Positions 1-9,777 of a DNA stretch of 20,903 nt are shown piece after piece; position 1 is the stretch's first letter; each line of letters starts with the position of its first letter. The notes under the pieces were generated by a model. That model was not told where the DNA came from, made no database searches, and worked only from the letters and a program-made list of their open reading frames with translations. This DNA comes from Gnetum montanum. Taxonomy: Eukaryota; Streptophyta; Gnetopsida; Gnetales; Gnetaceae. A program made the position numbers and the translations under genes. Location of the stretch: positions 1,219-22,121 of the forward strand of contig MNCI01011982.1 of assembly GCA_015680685.1 (NCBI GenBank), in the 5' to 3' direction.

Positions 1-900
1 AGATTTTTGTTTTGCCCCCAAATTGGCTTAGGGCTTCCTGCGTTTGTTAAATTTTTTCTAAAGCATCACCGCCATTGTCATTGATTGTAGGACCAGGGGC
101 TAATGTATTGTGGATTTGCGTCCGGCGAAACCGCAGGAACCTTCTGAGCCGTTGCAGCCTGCACAATAGAAACCACTATGGCCTGCAAAACTTAACATCA
201 AAATCGGGGTTTCAACAAGGCGTGACTCCTTTCTCCATGTATTTCGTAGATGAGGGTTTTGATTTTTTTTCATAAATAATATCCCTGCGTTTATGGCAAA
301 GATGCCTGTCTGCGCCAGGATGAATGTCGTGCAATGGTTTGTGTAGGGTTTCGGTGCACCTTGGGATCGCCTCCAACTTTTTGTGCTTGTTCTGAATCAG
401 CATTTCAAGCAATGTCAATGGTGGCGGTGTAGAGCAACGGCTGCGGCGGTATTTGTTGGCTTGGCCGTGACCTTGCGGTGGCCGTGTATTTTCTAGGAAC
501 ACCGCGGTCTTCCTTTCCTTTCACTGATATTATTTCATAATCTTTCAAAACAACTGAGGCGTTGCTGATTTTTGTTTAATTTCTGGTTTGCAAGGAGTTT
601 CAAATGTTATCTTAAGGATACGACCGAGTTTAACAACCGGGATCTGCAACTTAGTGCCTTCCACATAAATAACATACTTCCTTCCTTGCCATAGTACTAT
701 CCTCTGATCTTTAATAGAGGAATAATTTGGCACTTTCATCTTGTACCCAGAAGGCTTCAATCATCAAATTCTTTACCAGTGAATCAATCTTCTAAAAACA
801 CCCATCAACCCTCAACACTAAAGCTGTAATTTACTTGTAAATTTACAACCATAGATTCCTACAATTTTGAATAAAATATTTCAACTGTTCCATGGAATGG
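1..900. other. Unassigned region upstream of gag
   Basis: I see no convincing gene, LTR terminus or primer-binding site in these 900 bases. Short open frames exist on both strands, for example 71 codons at 545-760 on the minus strand, but none has a motif I recognise. By position it could be the 5' untranslated region or part of the 5' LTR of the plus-strand element whose gag starts near 901. That is inference from position only. Confidence 0.3.
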
Positions 901-2131
901 CCAAATGTGCCAACAGGTACAAGTCATGGATTTCGACCATGATGATCCCATCAGCCTGGCAGTCCCTGCGCTAATATTACCCCCTGGATGCCACTCCCCC
1001 ATTTCACAAAATACAATGGGGAGGGTGATCCCAACACACATCTTATTACATTTAGATATGAGTTCCTTCTTTTGTAACAATGGACACACACACTCATCCA
1101 TGTCTTTGCTATGTCTTTGATAGACAAAGCCTTGGATTGGTACTGCACTCTCCCACACTCTTCTATCTCAACCCTAGAAGAGCTGCTAACCCAGTTCATA
1201 ACTCATTTCAAGTATAAATTGAGACTAGAGGTTACGTTGAATCAGTTAATGAGTGTAAAGCAAGATCCCCTAGAACCAATCCAGAAATTCATATAGCAGT
1301 GGAGTGCTACCCTTAATGAGATCTACGAGCCTATTGCAGAGGCTCATCTGCTAGGCATCTTTAAGAGTGCAGCGAATGACTTCAAGAAGTCCAAACTGTA
1401 CTATCTCACTCCATGAACTCTTAGTTAGGCTTTTGCCTAGACCAAGAGCATATAAGATGTGGCCAAGGCAAGCAAAGATCTGACCTATGTTGCATACAAG
1501 AACATGTTTACAAAGAAGGACAAAGATAAGGGCAAGGCTGCACCAGCCACAGTGGCCGCTGTGGCAAACGAAGCCAAGCCCAACAAAAACAACAAGAAGA
1601 AGGTGGCCATGCCACCAACTAACTCCACACCCAACTTGAGCAATGTTGCTCAAGCCTCCACCTTGACACCTGAAGCATCCACCCTACCCAAGCCTAATTT
1701 GAGCATAAAGATAGCTCTAAATACACTCTGCTGCCCATCAAGCCTTTAGAACTTCTAAAGAAATTATTGGGGGCGGGGTATATACAACACAAACGAATGT
1801 CAGAGGAGGCAGCCAAGAGGCATCAACGGCACTGCAAACTCCTTAGGAACCCCTCCTTGGTCTTGTCCAATGAGCCCCCATTCCTAAGAATTTTAGGCTA
1901 GAGTGGTTCTGTGACTGCCACCAAGTGTGTGGTCATGACACAGATTACTGTTTGGCGTTAAAGGATGACATACAACGAATGATTGATCATGGGAAGTTGG
2001 TTCTAGATGAAAGCAATCCTGTATGCCCCAAAAATCAATCTATGCATGTATACATAGACCCACTTAATGCCAACAACATCGGTTACATCATCAACACTAT
2101 CGGTGTAGACAGTAATCCCAAACTGCCTTAG
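901..2131 (+). pseudogene. gag: Broken gag of a Tat/Ogre-type Ty3/gypsy retrotransposon
   Basis: Gag would form the particle that packages the element's RNA. One plus frame (positions 1, 4, 7...) reads from about 901 to 1749. It shows the capsid-like start FTKYNGEGDPNTHL near 1003, then DKALDWY and LTQFITHF (1120-1210), and LNQLMSVKQDPLEPIQKF (about 1240-1295), which match the plant retrotransposon gag family. A Lys-rich stretch follows at 1459-1620. The frame then shifts. A third-frame piece (about 1704-1900) leads to a second-frame segment at 1904-2131 with CDCHQVCGHDTDYC and LKDDIQRMIDHGKL, the degenerate His/Cys knuckle typical of Tat elements. Stops near 1075, 1294, 1414 and beyond, plus at least two frameshifts, make it a pseudogene. 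Its partner protease is probably the one at 14538, beyond the inserted material. No start codon can be chosen safely. Confidence 0.82.
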
Positions 2132-2149
2132 CTGCTGTTTGTAATTCGC

Positions 2150-2607
2150 GTGCCTCAGCGTAGTACACCAACACCAGCAACGACTAAAAAAATGCTACAG
2201 CAATCGTTCGTCCTAAGGGTACCTCCTCAGACATCCACCCTTGCACCCTTTGTAAACAAAACTGCACCACCACACACATTAACACTAAGAGCACCATTCA
2301 TCATCAGGGGGCAAACCATTCAACTGCCCTTGCCCTGCATAAGATGACATCATAGCCTTCTTGTCCAAGGAAAGGAGAAGAGTGTTCGATAGGTGAGGTG
2401 ACAATGGAAGGTACCACCCTAGGTCCTTCCAAGCCTACTCCCTCGTCCTTTGCATCTACATCCTTATCACCAAAGGTTAACCCTGCTACGTGTGCACGGT
2501 CATTGCCACCTTTCTCGAAAGGGTCTGATTCCAAACCTAAAGCTATTCCTCCTCAGGAAATTCATCTCCTGGGAAAAATGGAAGAGGAGAAGGATAATAA
2601 GAAATAG
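2150..2607 (+). pseudogene. Pro/Thr/Ser-rich gag-pro spacer remnant
   Basis: Open plus-strand pieces at 2150-2347 and 2398-2607, in different frames, encode Pro-, Thr- and Ser-rich low-complexity protein (RSTPTPATT, PPQTSTLAPF, GPSKPTPSSF) ending in a charged tail near KMEEEKDNKK. There is no conserved domain. In Tat elements a poorly conserved spacer separates the gag zinc-knuckle region from the protease, and this fits by position and composition. I infer that it is the continuation of the gag reading frame above. It is broken by stops at about 2348-2400 and by a frame change. Confidence 0.5.
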
Positions 2608-3544
2608 GAAGGCGGGCGAGACCTCTTAAGCACTCTTACTTAGGTCAAGTAGGCTCTAAAGCAAAAAAGCACAATGTTGAGCTTGTACTGTAACGATGGA
2701 AAACGTCGGTCGCTAGAAATACCGACAAAAATCCATGGTACACAGTTCTAACCCCTGATCTATGCGAGGACCATGCTGGAGAAAATGAATCCAAGGTGCC
2801 CTAAACAGTCTTGTCGATTAGATAGGGACTTATTTAATCAGTAAAAGGTTTGATAATAATGTCGATGGCGAAATGCAGGTTCTTTATGAAGTGATGTAAT
2901 GTTGTTATCCCAAAAGTAATTGAAGATAACGTAAACAATTTAGGTAAGATTGCCAAATCCGTCTAACTAGGGTGCAAGAGATTAGATTTGATAGATAATA
3001 CGATCACAAGATTTGAGATTTAACTTATGAAAATAATATGTTTGATACAATGACTTTAGGTGGGCTTCGGTTTGGATGAAGCATATGCCAGTGACAAGAA
3101 AGTTATACAAAGATGAAACAAGCAAAAATCAATCTACCTTGATCTATCCAATCTAGGTGCAAGGAAGTTAGATCCGTGGGAGAATATCTGGTAGCCAATT
3201 GTTTCTGACCAAGAACTCTTATCAATCACTTTCGACGTTCTCACGATCGCTGATTCTCCTTTACTCTTTTGTCAGTCTTGAAAGAAAAATTTTGCCAACC
3301 CTTTGATCTTCGTCAACTGGAGCATTTATAAGGTTAAGATCAAGAGAGAAACGTGGTTTAAGTGACACATGTCTTGTACTCATAAAATGTTGTTGACTTA
3401 ATGTGTTGTCGTTGAAGATTACGACGCCATGCTGCGTGGCGTGTCGTAAACTACCCTCGTGCGGGCTTTGGCACCAGACTATCCTTTGATTACATTGTAA
3501 TACGCTGGAGAGCGTATTGTGGCGTATGATGTGCTTGTCATTAT

Positions 3545-3592
3545 TTGAATTATGCTACTTTACACTGAATTATGCATAGTAGCATAATTCAA
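3545..3592. repeat. Inverted repeat, 15-nt arms
   Basis: The arms at 3545-3559 and 3578-3592 are perfect reverse complements (TTGAATTATGCTACT and its partner), separated by 18 nt that contain a third partial copy of GAATTATGC. The structure could fold as a hairpin in DNA or RNA. Its role is unknown. Confidence 0.75.
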
Positions 3593-3854
3593 CGTAAATG
3601 ACAAAACTGCAAAAGTTAAAGTGTTGTTGCCGCGTTTCCTCTGTTTCCATCTTTTTCGGGGTTTTTACTACGCTGCGCTGCATAAAGCAGTGTAATGGGC
3701 CCCTTAACCAGAAAAGAAAACTCACTAAGACGTGTGTTATACTACAAACTGTTGCTTAGAACTTGAGATTTTTGCCAGGTTGTCAAAGTCTTGTATGCTT
3801 GCCATCCTTGATGCTACGGTCGGCTATCTTTGATATTGCGCTGCACAATGTGAC

Positions 3855-3874
3855 ATTATGCTATGTAGCATAAT
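3855..3874. repeat. Short hairpin related to the 3545 repeat
   Basis: ATTATGCTA and TAGCATAAT flank a two-base loop. The word is the same as in the 3545-3592 hairpin. A 15-nt stretch, TGTGACATTATGCTA, also recurs near 12833 inside intron 6 of the plus-strand FCP1-like pseudogene. Confidence 0.7.
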
Positions 3875-4089
3875 ACAACATAATTTGCCAAAATTAAGAT
3901 TTTTGAAATAGATAAGTTGCAAAATTGGAAGCTTGGCCACCATGCATCTATCACTTTGCTCCATCCTCTGGAATTCACTTGTGTTGTGCTGCACAGCGCT
4001 GCGGGACAGACCTTCGACTGAAAAGGAACTTGTCGCACCTCATTGTTGCAACCCTTCGTCTGAGTCACCATTTTTTTCACTGAATTGCC

Positions 4090-4117
4090 AAGGCCTTGAA
4101 ATTTTCATGGTGTTTCA
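4090..4117 (+). repeat. 28-nt direct repeat, left copy
   Basis: These 28 bases match 14532-14559 with a single mismatch (T at 4108, C at 14550). The right copy runs straight into the protease-region coding sequence. The pair brackets about 10.4 kb that contains the minus-strand pol and the plus-strand FCP1-like gene. It may mark the edges of a nested insertion or a rearrangement junction. It is longer than the usual 5-bp target duplication of LTR elements. Confidence 0.7.
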
Positions 4118-5309
4118 ATGGCCCCTCTTTGTTGACGTTTAGAGGGCTTGCCCGAAAGACATCGACAAAGAATACGAAACATCGGAAAGGCAAAAGCGTC
4201 AATGGTGTCTGTCGGAGACTGCTCAAACATCGTTCTGTCAAACTTAGAAGTGCAAGGATGGAAGGAAACAGAGTGTAGAAGGGATCTTACAAGAGTTAAG
4301 GATGGTAGGTTTGGGGAAGACTCAAATACATGATCATGAAGCTTCTTCGAACAAGTCATTACATCCTTTCGCTAATATGTTAACAAAAGGTTACGACATC
4401 ATACTGCATATCAAGGGCTTGCAAGTGCGATTTGTGTTATGCCTGCATGGCTTGGACGAGTTTTTTTACATCCATTTTTCCTAAACCCCCTTTTTTTTGA
4501 CAAAATGCATATTGCATGCCACAGGGCGAGCTATGTTACGCCAGTTTATGGGCATGACAATGAGAAACAGAGTTACTTAATGCTCACTATCTGTACAAGC
4601 AGAGAAGAAGGCGGGACAATTGTAAGGATAAGGAAGTATAAAAAAAGGGGGAAGAACAAGGTAAGACATCTGATGGAGGGAGAGGTAGGGTTTGCACTTC
4701 CAAGTGACTAGACTAGTCTGAGTAGCCACCTCCGAATGCCATGACACCTAACCTTCCAATGAAAGTATTCTTGATCAATGCTGTCATAACAAGTAACTTG
4801 CAAAACACAACATAGAACAGGAAGGGAGGAACAAATGTCCTGATCGTTAAGGAGGAAGGTTGTTGAAACAAGCACCATCCAAAACAACAAGGAGAGTGTA
4901 GGCCCTTGAAACTGGGACCGCAACAAGTAGCAAGAGTGCCAATGTTGATGTCGCGGTTCCTGTAGTTGCCTTCGAGATCCAAATTCGTCTTGCTCGAAGG
5001 ACCATGCAAAGAACATGTCAGATGAATCTGCTAAGCCAGCGTATGGTGATGACGATGGATGGAGGCCGTTGAGGCTATAGGTAACCATGGTTTTTTCGGG
5101 GCCCCAAGTGGTGAAACTTATCCCAGGAGGTGCAGCTACAAAGTGGTTGTCATAGCAATAACTTTGAGGGATCAATAGTATGCCTTTCGACATGTCCGAG
5201 GAATTAGCAGAATGCTGGCGGGGTAACGGCGTCGTATCTGTCCCAAAGCCTTACCCGCTCCATCTGGTAGGGATGCAGTGCGAGAATGATCACGCTCGCT
5301 TGCTTCATG
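4118..5309. other. Unresolved region 3' of the minus-strand pol
   Basis: There is no recognisable gene. The longest open frame is 161 codons on the minus strand (4708-5193), with an overlapping 98-codon frame. Neither has a domain I know, and the hydrophobic stretches look incidental. A purine-rich run lies on the plus strand around 4639-4690. By position this is where the 3' LTR of the minus-strand element would be expected, since it lies past its integrase and 3' repeats, but I found no LTR ends or duplicate. Confidence 0.3.
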
Positions 5310-5690
5310 GATGGCTGGTTGAAAAACTCTAGTTTTAGGTCCTGGTAGACCATTGCTGCTGGTTTTAAGTCTCAGCAAATCGTGGTCCCAGTTTAATGTC
5401 TGGGCAGATGGGAATCTGCTAGTTTTATGTCATAGCGGATGATGGAAGGGCTAATTTATGGTCCTAGCAGACCATGCTGTGGATGTTAGTTTTATGTCAT
5501 GACCGAGGGACAAGTCTATGCTGGTTTAGCATCTCAGCAGATGTGTGCTTACCTTTGCCTGTTTAGCGTCTTGGCGGACACGTGCAAGAGCTGCCAGTTT
5601 TACGTCGTAGCAGACGTGTACAACTTTGCCAGTTGTACATCGTAGCGGACGTGTACAACTTTGCCAGTTTTATGTCATAGCGGACGTTTA
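5310..5690. repeat. Degenerate tandem repeat 3' of integrase, about 11 units
   Basis: About eleven imperfect units share the shape CYAGTTTTAxGTCxTAGCxGAC in plus orientation, starting near 5327, 5358, 5386, 5416, 5450, 5487, 5519, 5557, 5592, 5628 and 5663. The spacing is about 28-38 bp, and the last three units are the best preserved at about 36 bp. They lie directly downstream of the minus-strand integrase stop. Tandem repeats in the untranslated region between pol and the 3' LTR are known for Tat/Ogre elements, so this is probably that region. A related motif recurs at 9300-9580, 14240-14540 and, inverted, 15540-15970. Confidence 0.75.
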
Positions 5691-5717
5691 TTACCTAATT
5701 TTAAGCTAAGTCGATGT

Positions 5718-6774
5718 TCAGATGTAATACCGCTTTAGGTACAGATGATTCACTGGATTTTGTAGTTCGTTGCCGTCGGTGTCTGCTAACTTGAATGCTC
5801 CGTTGCCGTATGCGTCGATGACTAGGAAAGGGCCTTCCCAGTTTGTAGAGAACTTGCCTATTGGTTCACGAATGGCCTTGAGAACTAAATCTCCTTTCTC
5901 GATCGATCACCGATGCAGGTTGTGTCGATGCTTCTGTCGCTGTTTGGCTTGATATTTCTCGATGGTATCGCGTCTGGATGTGTTTCTCCTCCACTAAGTC
6001 TAAATCCATGATTCTAGACTCATTGTGTTGAGTCTCATTTATGATCATAGATAAGACCATCCGCAATGAAGGAACCTATAATTCCAAGGGCAACACTGCT
6101 TCGGATCCGTAGACTAGGCTATAGGGCGTCCTATCTATAGCTGTTCTACACGTCGTACAATATGCCCATAGCACATAGAGGATTTTTTCATGCCACCGCT
6201 TCTTATTACTGTCAAGCATTTTCTTGAGCAAATTGATGATCACCTTGTTTGTTGCCTCTGCTTGACCATTTGCTTGTAGGTAATAAGGTGAAGAAAAAGA
6301 TTGTCTAATACCAAGATTATCGCAAAAAGATTTGGTTTCTGAGTTACTAGATTATGGTCCGTTGTGAGTCACAATAGTCGCAGGGAGTCCAAATCTGGTT
6401 ACAATATTGTCTAAGATAAAGTGGAAAACCTATTGAGATGTGATCTTTCGCAGGGGGATAGCCTCAACCCGCTTTGTAAAATACTCAGTGGCGGTGATAA
6501 TGAAGCTATGACCTGTAGAAGATTTAGGCAAGACGGGGCCTATGATGTCTAGTCCCCATCTTTGGAATGGCCAAGTGATTTGAGTAGTGTGTAACTCAAT
6601 TGGTGACACGTGAATTAGATTTGCATAACACTGACACGTGTCACACGTCTTAACCTTGGCAAGGCAGTCTTTTTCCATGTATAGCCAATAATACCCTAAG
6701 CGTTTGATCTTAGCAGCCATTGCTCGCAGGGCTATGTGTCCTTCGCACAACCCTTCATGGACTTCGTTAACTAT
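5718..6774 (-). pseudogene. pol: Integrase region of Tat/Ogre pol, broken
   Basis: Integrase joins the element's cDNA to chromosomal DNA. Reading down the minus strand in the same frame as the RT, an HHCC zinc-binding segment (HEGLCEGH ... GYYW ... CDTC) is followed by the core. The first catalytic Asp is present (WGLDIIGP near 6550). The second is lost, with His in THNGP. The Glu is present (NGQAEATN). A C-terminal segment with NWEGPF and HLYLKRYY follows. Breaks are a TAG at 6430-6432, a TAA right after NGP, a TAG near 6082, and a frameshift near 5890, after which GDLVLKA to the stop at 5718-5720 is in another frame. Several stops sit where the family has Gln. The loss of the second Asp would abolish activity even without the stops. 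The family assignment is sure. Confidence 0.9.
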
Positions 6775-8736
6775 TCACTGTGCTTGGTCACTATTAACAC
6801 AGGTAAGCAATACCCCATCGAAGGAGCATCTACAGAGAGTATTGTCTCCAAGGATAACGTATTTCCTGGCACATTTGTGCATGGCATATTTTTGCGCATG
6901 TGTTAGCTCGTGCGGTGGTTTGCCATGAAGAAGGTAAGTTTTAATGTTGTCATACCATTTTGACGATCCTTCCACGTTTAATGAGGCAATTTGCACTTCT
7001 TGAATGATAGTCTCTGTACATTCTATCATTAAATTAGGCCAAGTGGCAAACAAGTGTGGTGGCACTTTTAACACCAGAGTTGCCAGTGCATCGGCAACAA
7101 CGTTTTTGTTGCCCGGTATGTGTTGAGCATCGGTTGTCATGAATTGCTTTAGGAGATCTTTAGCCATATCATAGTAGGGCTGTAGGTGTACAGCCTTATA
7201 GGCGTAGACTCCTGTGATTTGATTGATCACCAACATTGAATCACCTCGGATTGCCAGGTGTTGAACGTTGAGTTCTCTGGCCGTCAACAATCTCCTGAGG
7301 AGCTGCTCATACTCTGCCATGTTGTTCATACAAGGGAAGGTTAGACGGTAAGCCGATAGATGCACATCCTCAGGAGAAAGCATAATAACGATGATGACAC
7401 TGCCGTCTTTAGTGGTTGAAGCTCCATCAAAATATAACGTAGCTTCAAGTCCTGTTGATACAGGGCTTAAACTGTGTACATGTTCATCCAGGAATTCTGG
7501 CTCTATTGTAGCTTGATCGTTAACTGGCGATGTTGCTAACTGGTCAGCTATGGCTTGGCCTTTGGTGGATGACTGGCCAACATAATGTAAATTGAACTTA
7601 GCCGTGATAGCTTTCCAACAAGCTATTCTACTATTTTCATACAAATTGTTAGAGATAGCCTGTAGAATGTTACTTTTACAAATTATGTTGACTTGACTAC
7701 AGAAAATATAATGCCTACATTTCTTAAGTGCGAAAACTAATGCCAAATAGTTACGCTCCACTTCGTTGTACCTCGTTTTGTATGAAAATAGAGCATGAAT
7801 GAGGTAATAGATAGGTGCTTCTGACCCATCGTTCCTTTTCTGGTAAAGTAACGCAGCTATAGACATGTCCGAGTTAGCTAGATAAATGTAGAAAGGCTGA
7901 TCCCTTTGTGGTGGGAAAATCATTGGTAAATGTTGTAGCTCTTCTTTTAAGTTGTCAAATGCATGTTGGCAGTCATCGGTCCATTCAAAATTGACACCCT
8001 TCTTCAAAAGATGTTGCATGGGGTTCAATTTATCTGTTAACTTTGAAATGAACCACCTGATGAACTGAAGCCTACCCTGTGACCCACATAGTTCCTTGAG
8101 ATTTGTTGGTGGCATCAACTCAACGATGGCTTTAACCTTGTCTGGGTCGACTTGGATGCCAGTCTCTGATACCACAAACCCCAACATGCGCCCAGTTTTG
8201 AGTCCAAAAACACATTTCTTTGGGTTGAGCTGTAAGTCATGTTGGAGGCATCGTTTAAGGACTAACTTCAGGTCTCGTGAATGATCTTCTGACTTTATAG
8301 ATTTGACAGCTATGTCATCTACATAGTCGTTCAATTTCCCTAAGAGGTAATCGCTAAAGATGTATGTCATGGCTCGTTGATATGTTGCTCTGGCATTCTT
8401 TAACCTGAAAGGCATCATGGTGTAGCAGAAGGTCCCCCAGGACGTCATGAATGTTGTGGTCAATTGATGCTCTGGGTTAATACAAATTTGATTATAGCCT
8501 GAGAAATCATCCATAAAGGACAGAAGCGCATGGCCAACTGTTGTGTCGATTAGTTGGTCGATACTCAGTAATGGGAAGTTATCCTTAATTGTAGCTTTGT
8601 TTAGATCCCTGAAGTCTATGCAGATGCGTATGCCTCCCATTTTCTTAGAGACAACTACAATGTTGGACACCCAATCGGAGTAATCAACCGCACGGATGAA
8701 ACCGGCCTGATATAACTTGGTGATTTCATCACGCAT
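6775..8736 (-). pseudogene. pol: RT, RNase H and second (archaeal-type) RNase H of Tat/Ogre pol
   Basis: This 653-codon open stretch is the best preserved coding piece in the window. Residues about 1-215 are the reverse transcriptase, with VCIDFRDLN-like motif ICIDFRDLN (39-46), LLSFMDDFSGYNQI (71-84) and the catalytic YVDD at 138-141. Residues about 275-400 are the Ty3-type RNase H: Glu is kept (NEVERNYLAL), but the later Asp position reads Asn (CKSN). Residues about 432-560 are a second RNase H of archaeal type, with YFDGAS, NNMAEYE, IRGDS and ADALA all retained. The dual RNase H is the hallmark of the Tat/Ogre lineage. The frame is open between in-frame stops at 8950-8952 and further stops upstream and at 6775-6777 downstream, and it runs on in the same frame on both sides. 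The first Met (8736) is therefore not a true start. The piece is dead as an element but recent enough to be readable. Confidence 0.95.
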
Positions 8737-9195
8737 TGCTAGCGTGATTTTCGACTTAATCTTTCATGCCTTCTATCTAATTGGTTTGATGCATGGGTCT
8801 AAGATGATGTTGTGCTATATTAATCTCGAGTTTAAACCTGGCATGTCTTCATATGATCACGCGAATACAACAACGTTATTTTGGAACACTTGGGTCATGT
8901 CAGTCTGCATCTATTGGTCTAGGAGAGAACTAACCCTCAGGGTTTTATTTTATCCTTTGTGCGTAACCACAGGGACCTCGTTGAGAGGGTCCTCGGTTAC
9001 ATCACCAGCCTCCAGGTCAAGTGTTCGGGTCAGATGTTTTGGCCAGTCTGGGGATGCTTCTAATGTTGGTATGGTTGTGTCATAAAGAGAAATGTTTGTT
9101 CCTACTAGCATGTAATCGTACTGTCTAACAACCTTCCCATGTGACCTTGTTAATACTAAAGGTGTGGATAAAGCTGCGTCCATTTGCAAGTGACC
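8737..9195 (-). pseudogene. pol: N-terminal part of the RT exon of Tat/Ogre pol
   Basis: This is the same minus frame as the RT. It reads GHLQMDAALSTP from 9195, an acidic linker (TLDLEAGDVTEDPLNE), then after stops the segment resembling SYEDMPGL ... HNIILDPCIKPIR that precedes RT in the Tat lineage. About six in-frame stops interrupt it. At least three replace residues expected from the family: Trp before SYEDMPGL, and Gln and Arg after CIKPIR. There is no frameshift. No protease lies upstream on this strand. Instead, the next 500 bases hold repeats, followed by the FCP1-like gene on the opposite strand. Confidence 0.78.
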
Positions 9196-9225
9196 CTGAA
9201 AATCGTCAAAAAAGGGAAGTTGTTA
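9195..9225 (-). promoter_or_regulatory. Splice-acceptor-like site in front of the RT exon
   Basis: On the minus strand a T/C-rich tract, including six T in a row, runs into GATTTTCAG ending at 9196, and the RT-side coding frame begins at 9195 with GGT CAC TTG. Ogre elements have an intron between the gag-pro and RT-integrase reading frames. This is the expected position and sequence for its 3' splice site. It is inferred from consensus only. Confidence 0.5.
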
Positions 9226-9299
9226 CATCGTTTTTTCGCTAATCTATTAAATGATAAAATTTTGTTTGTTTTTGTGTCAGGATGGTGTGTTAGAGAAGT

Positions 9300-9600
9300 T
9301 TCCAGTTTAAGGTCTTAGTGGACCATTACAAAAGTTTTGTAAAAAAGAAATTTTGTAAAAAAGAAATGCCGAGCGTATGAAATGAGATGAGATGTGCAAC
9401 GTTGCACATCTAGCATGTCGAAATAGTTGGATTTGCATTTTGCGTAGACCATAGTTAATGCTGGTGAATTACGAGGTGATAATCATCGCATTAGTTTAGG
9501 GTCATTTCGGACAGCAACTCGCACGATATCTGTGACATTAATTCCCAGATCTTCAAGTTTTATGTCATACTGACATCCACGTTTCAGGAAAGTTCCACGT
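9300..9600. repeat. Repeat units between the RT exon and the FCP1-like gene
   Basis: Three diverged units of the AGTTTxAGGTC family lie near 9305, 9485 and 9557, in the same orientation as at 5310-5690. A perfect 16-bp tandem duplication, TTTTGTAAAAAAGAAA, occupies 9335-9350 and 9351-9366. There is no coding sequence here. Confidence 0.6.
9391..9410. repeat. Perfect 20-bp palindrome
   Basis: GATGTGCAAC is followed immediately by its reverse complement. The palindrome lies about 370 bp upstream of the plus-strand FCP1-like start and about 200 bp from the RT exon. It could be a dimeric protein-binding site or chance. Confidence 0.8.
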
Positions 9601-9777
9601 CAATCGAGCAGAAATAATCAGTTGGTTTCGAGAATCTTGTTTATAAGCTAGTGGTTCATACTTAAAACAGGTTACCGATATCATAGATTTGGACTTGGTT
9701 ATAGCGAGAAGAGAGCGTAAACAAGGCATGAGCAAATGATTTTACAAGGAATTTGTTCAATTTTGACCTTTGCAATA

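Larger units (their letters stand above)
2640..4089. other. Non-coding stretch with hairpins
   Basis: There is no open frame of note on either strand for about 1.2 kb, and nothing recognisable beyond. A short direct similarity (GGTGCAAG followed by AGTTAGAT or AGATTAGAT) occurs near 2969 and 3154. A TATA-like ATTTATAAG lies near 3323. From about 3480 the text is full of short words such as TACGC, GTAGCATAAT and GCGTA, which also recur in the introns of the two FCP1-like pseudogenes further on. The stretch may include a decayed LTR or element interior, but I could not find paired LTR ends. Confidence 0.35.

Noticed and set aside
859-1199. Minus-strand frames of 82 and 99 codons
   Set aside because: They lie antisense to the gag frame, which has clear family motifs in this interval.
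4096-4484. Several overlapping plus-strand frames of about 60 codons
   Set aside because: They are short, overlap each other in different frames, and show no domain or exon match to the FCP1-like gene.
4900-5100. Possible last exon of a third FCP1-like copy (acidic text near 5020-5070 just before the repeats)
   Set aside because: The position is suggestive, but no exon 7 coiled coil or splice site could be found upstream.
4708-5193. 161-codon minus-strand open frame with hydrophobic stretches
   Set aside because: No recognised motif, no homologue in the window, an overlapping frame of similar length, and unusual Trp/Cys-rich composition. More likely a chance frame.
5310-5690. CRISPR-like or satellite array
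   Set aside because: Units are degenerate and of uneven spacing in a plant transposon context. They are 3' repeats of the element, not a CRISPR array or a homogeneous satellite.
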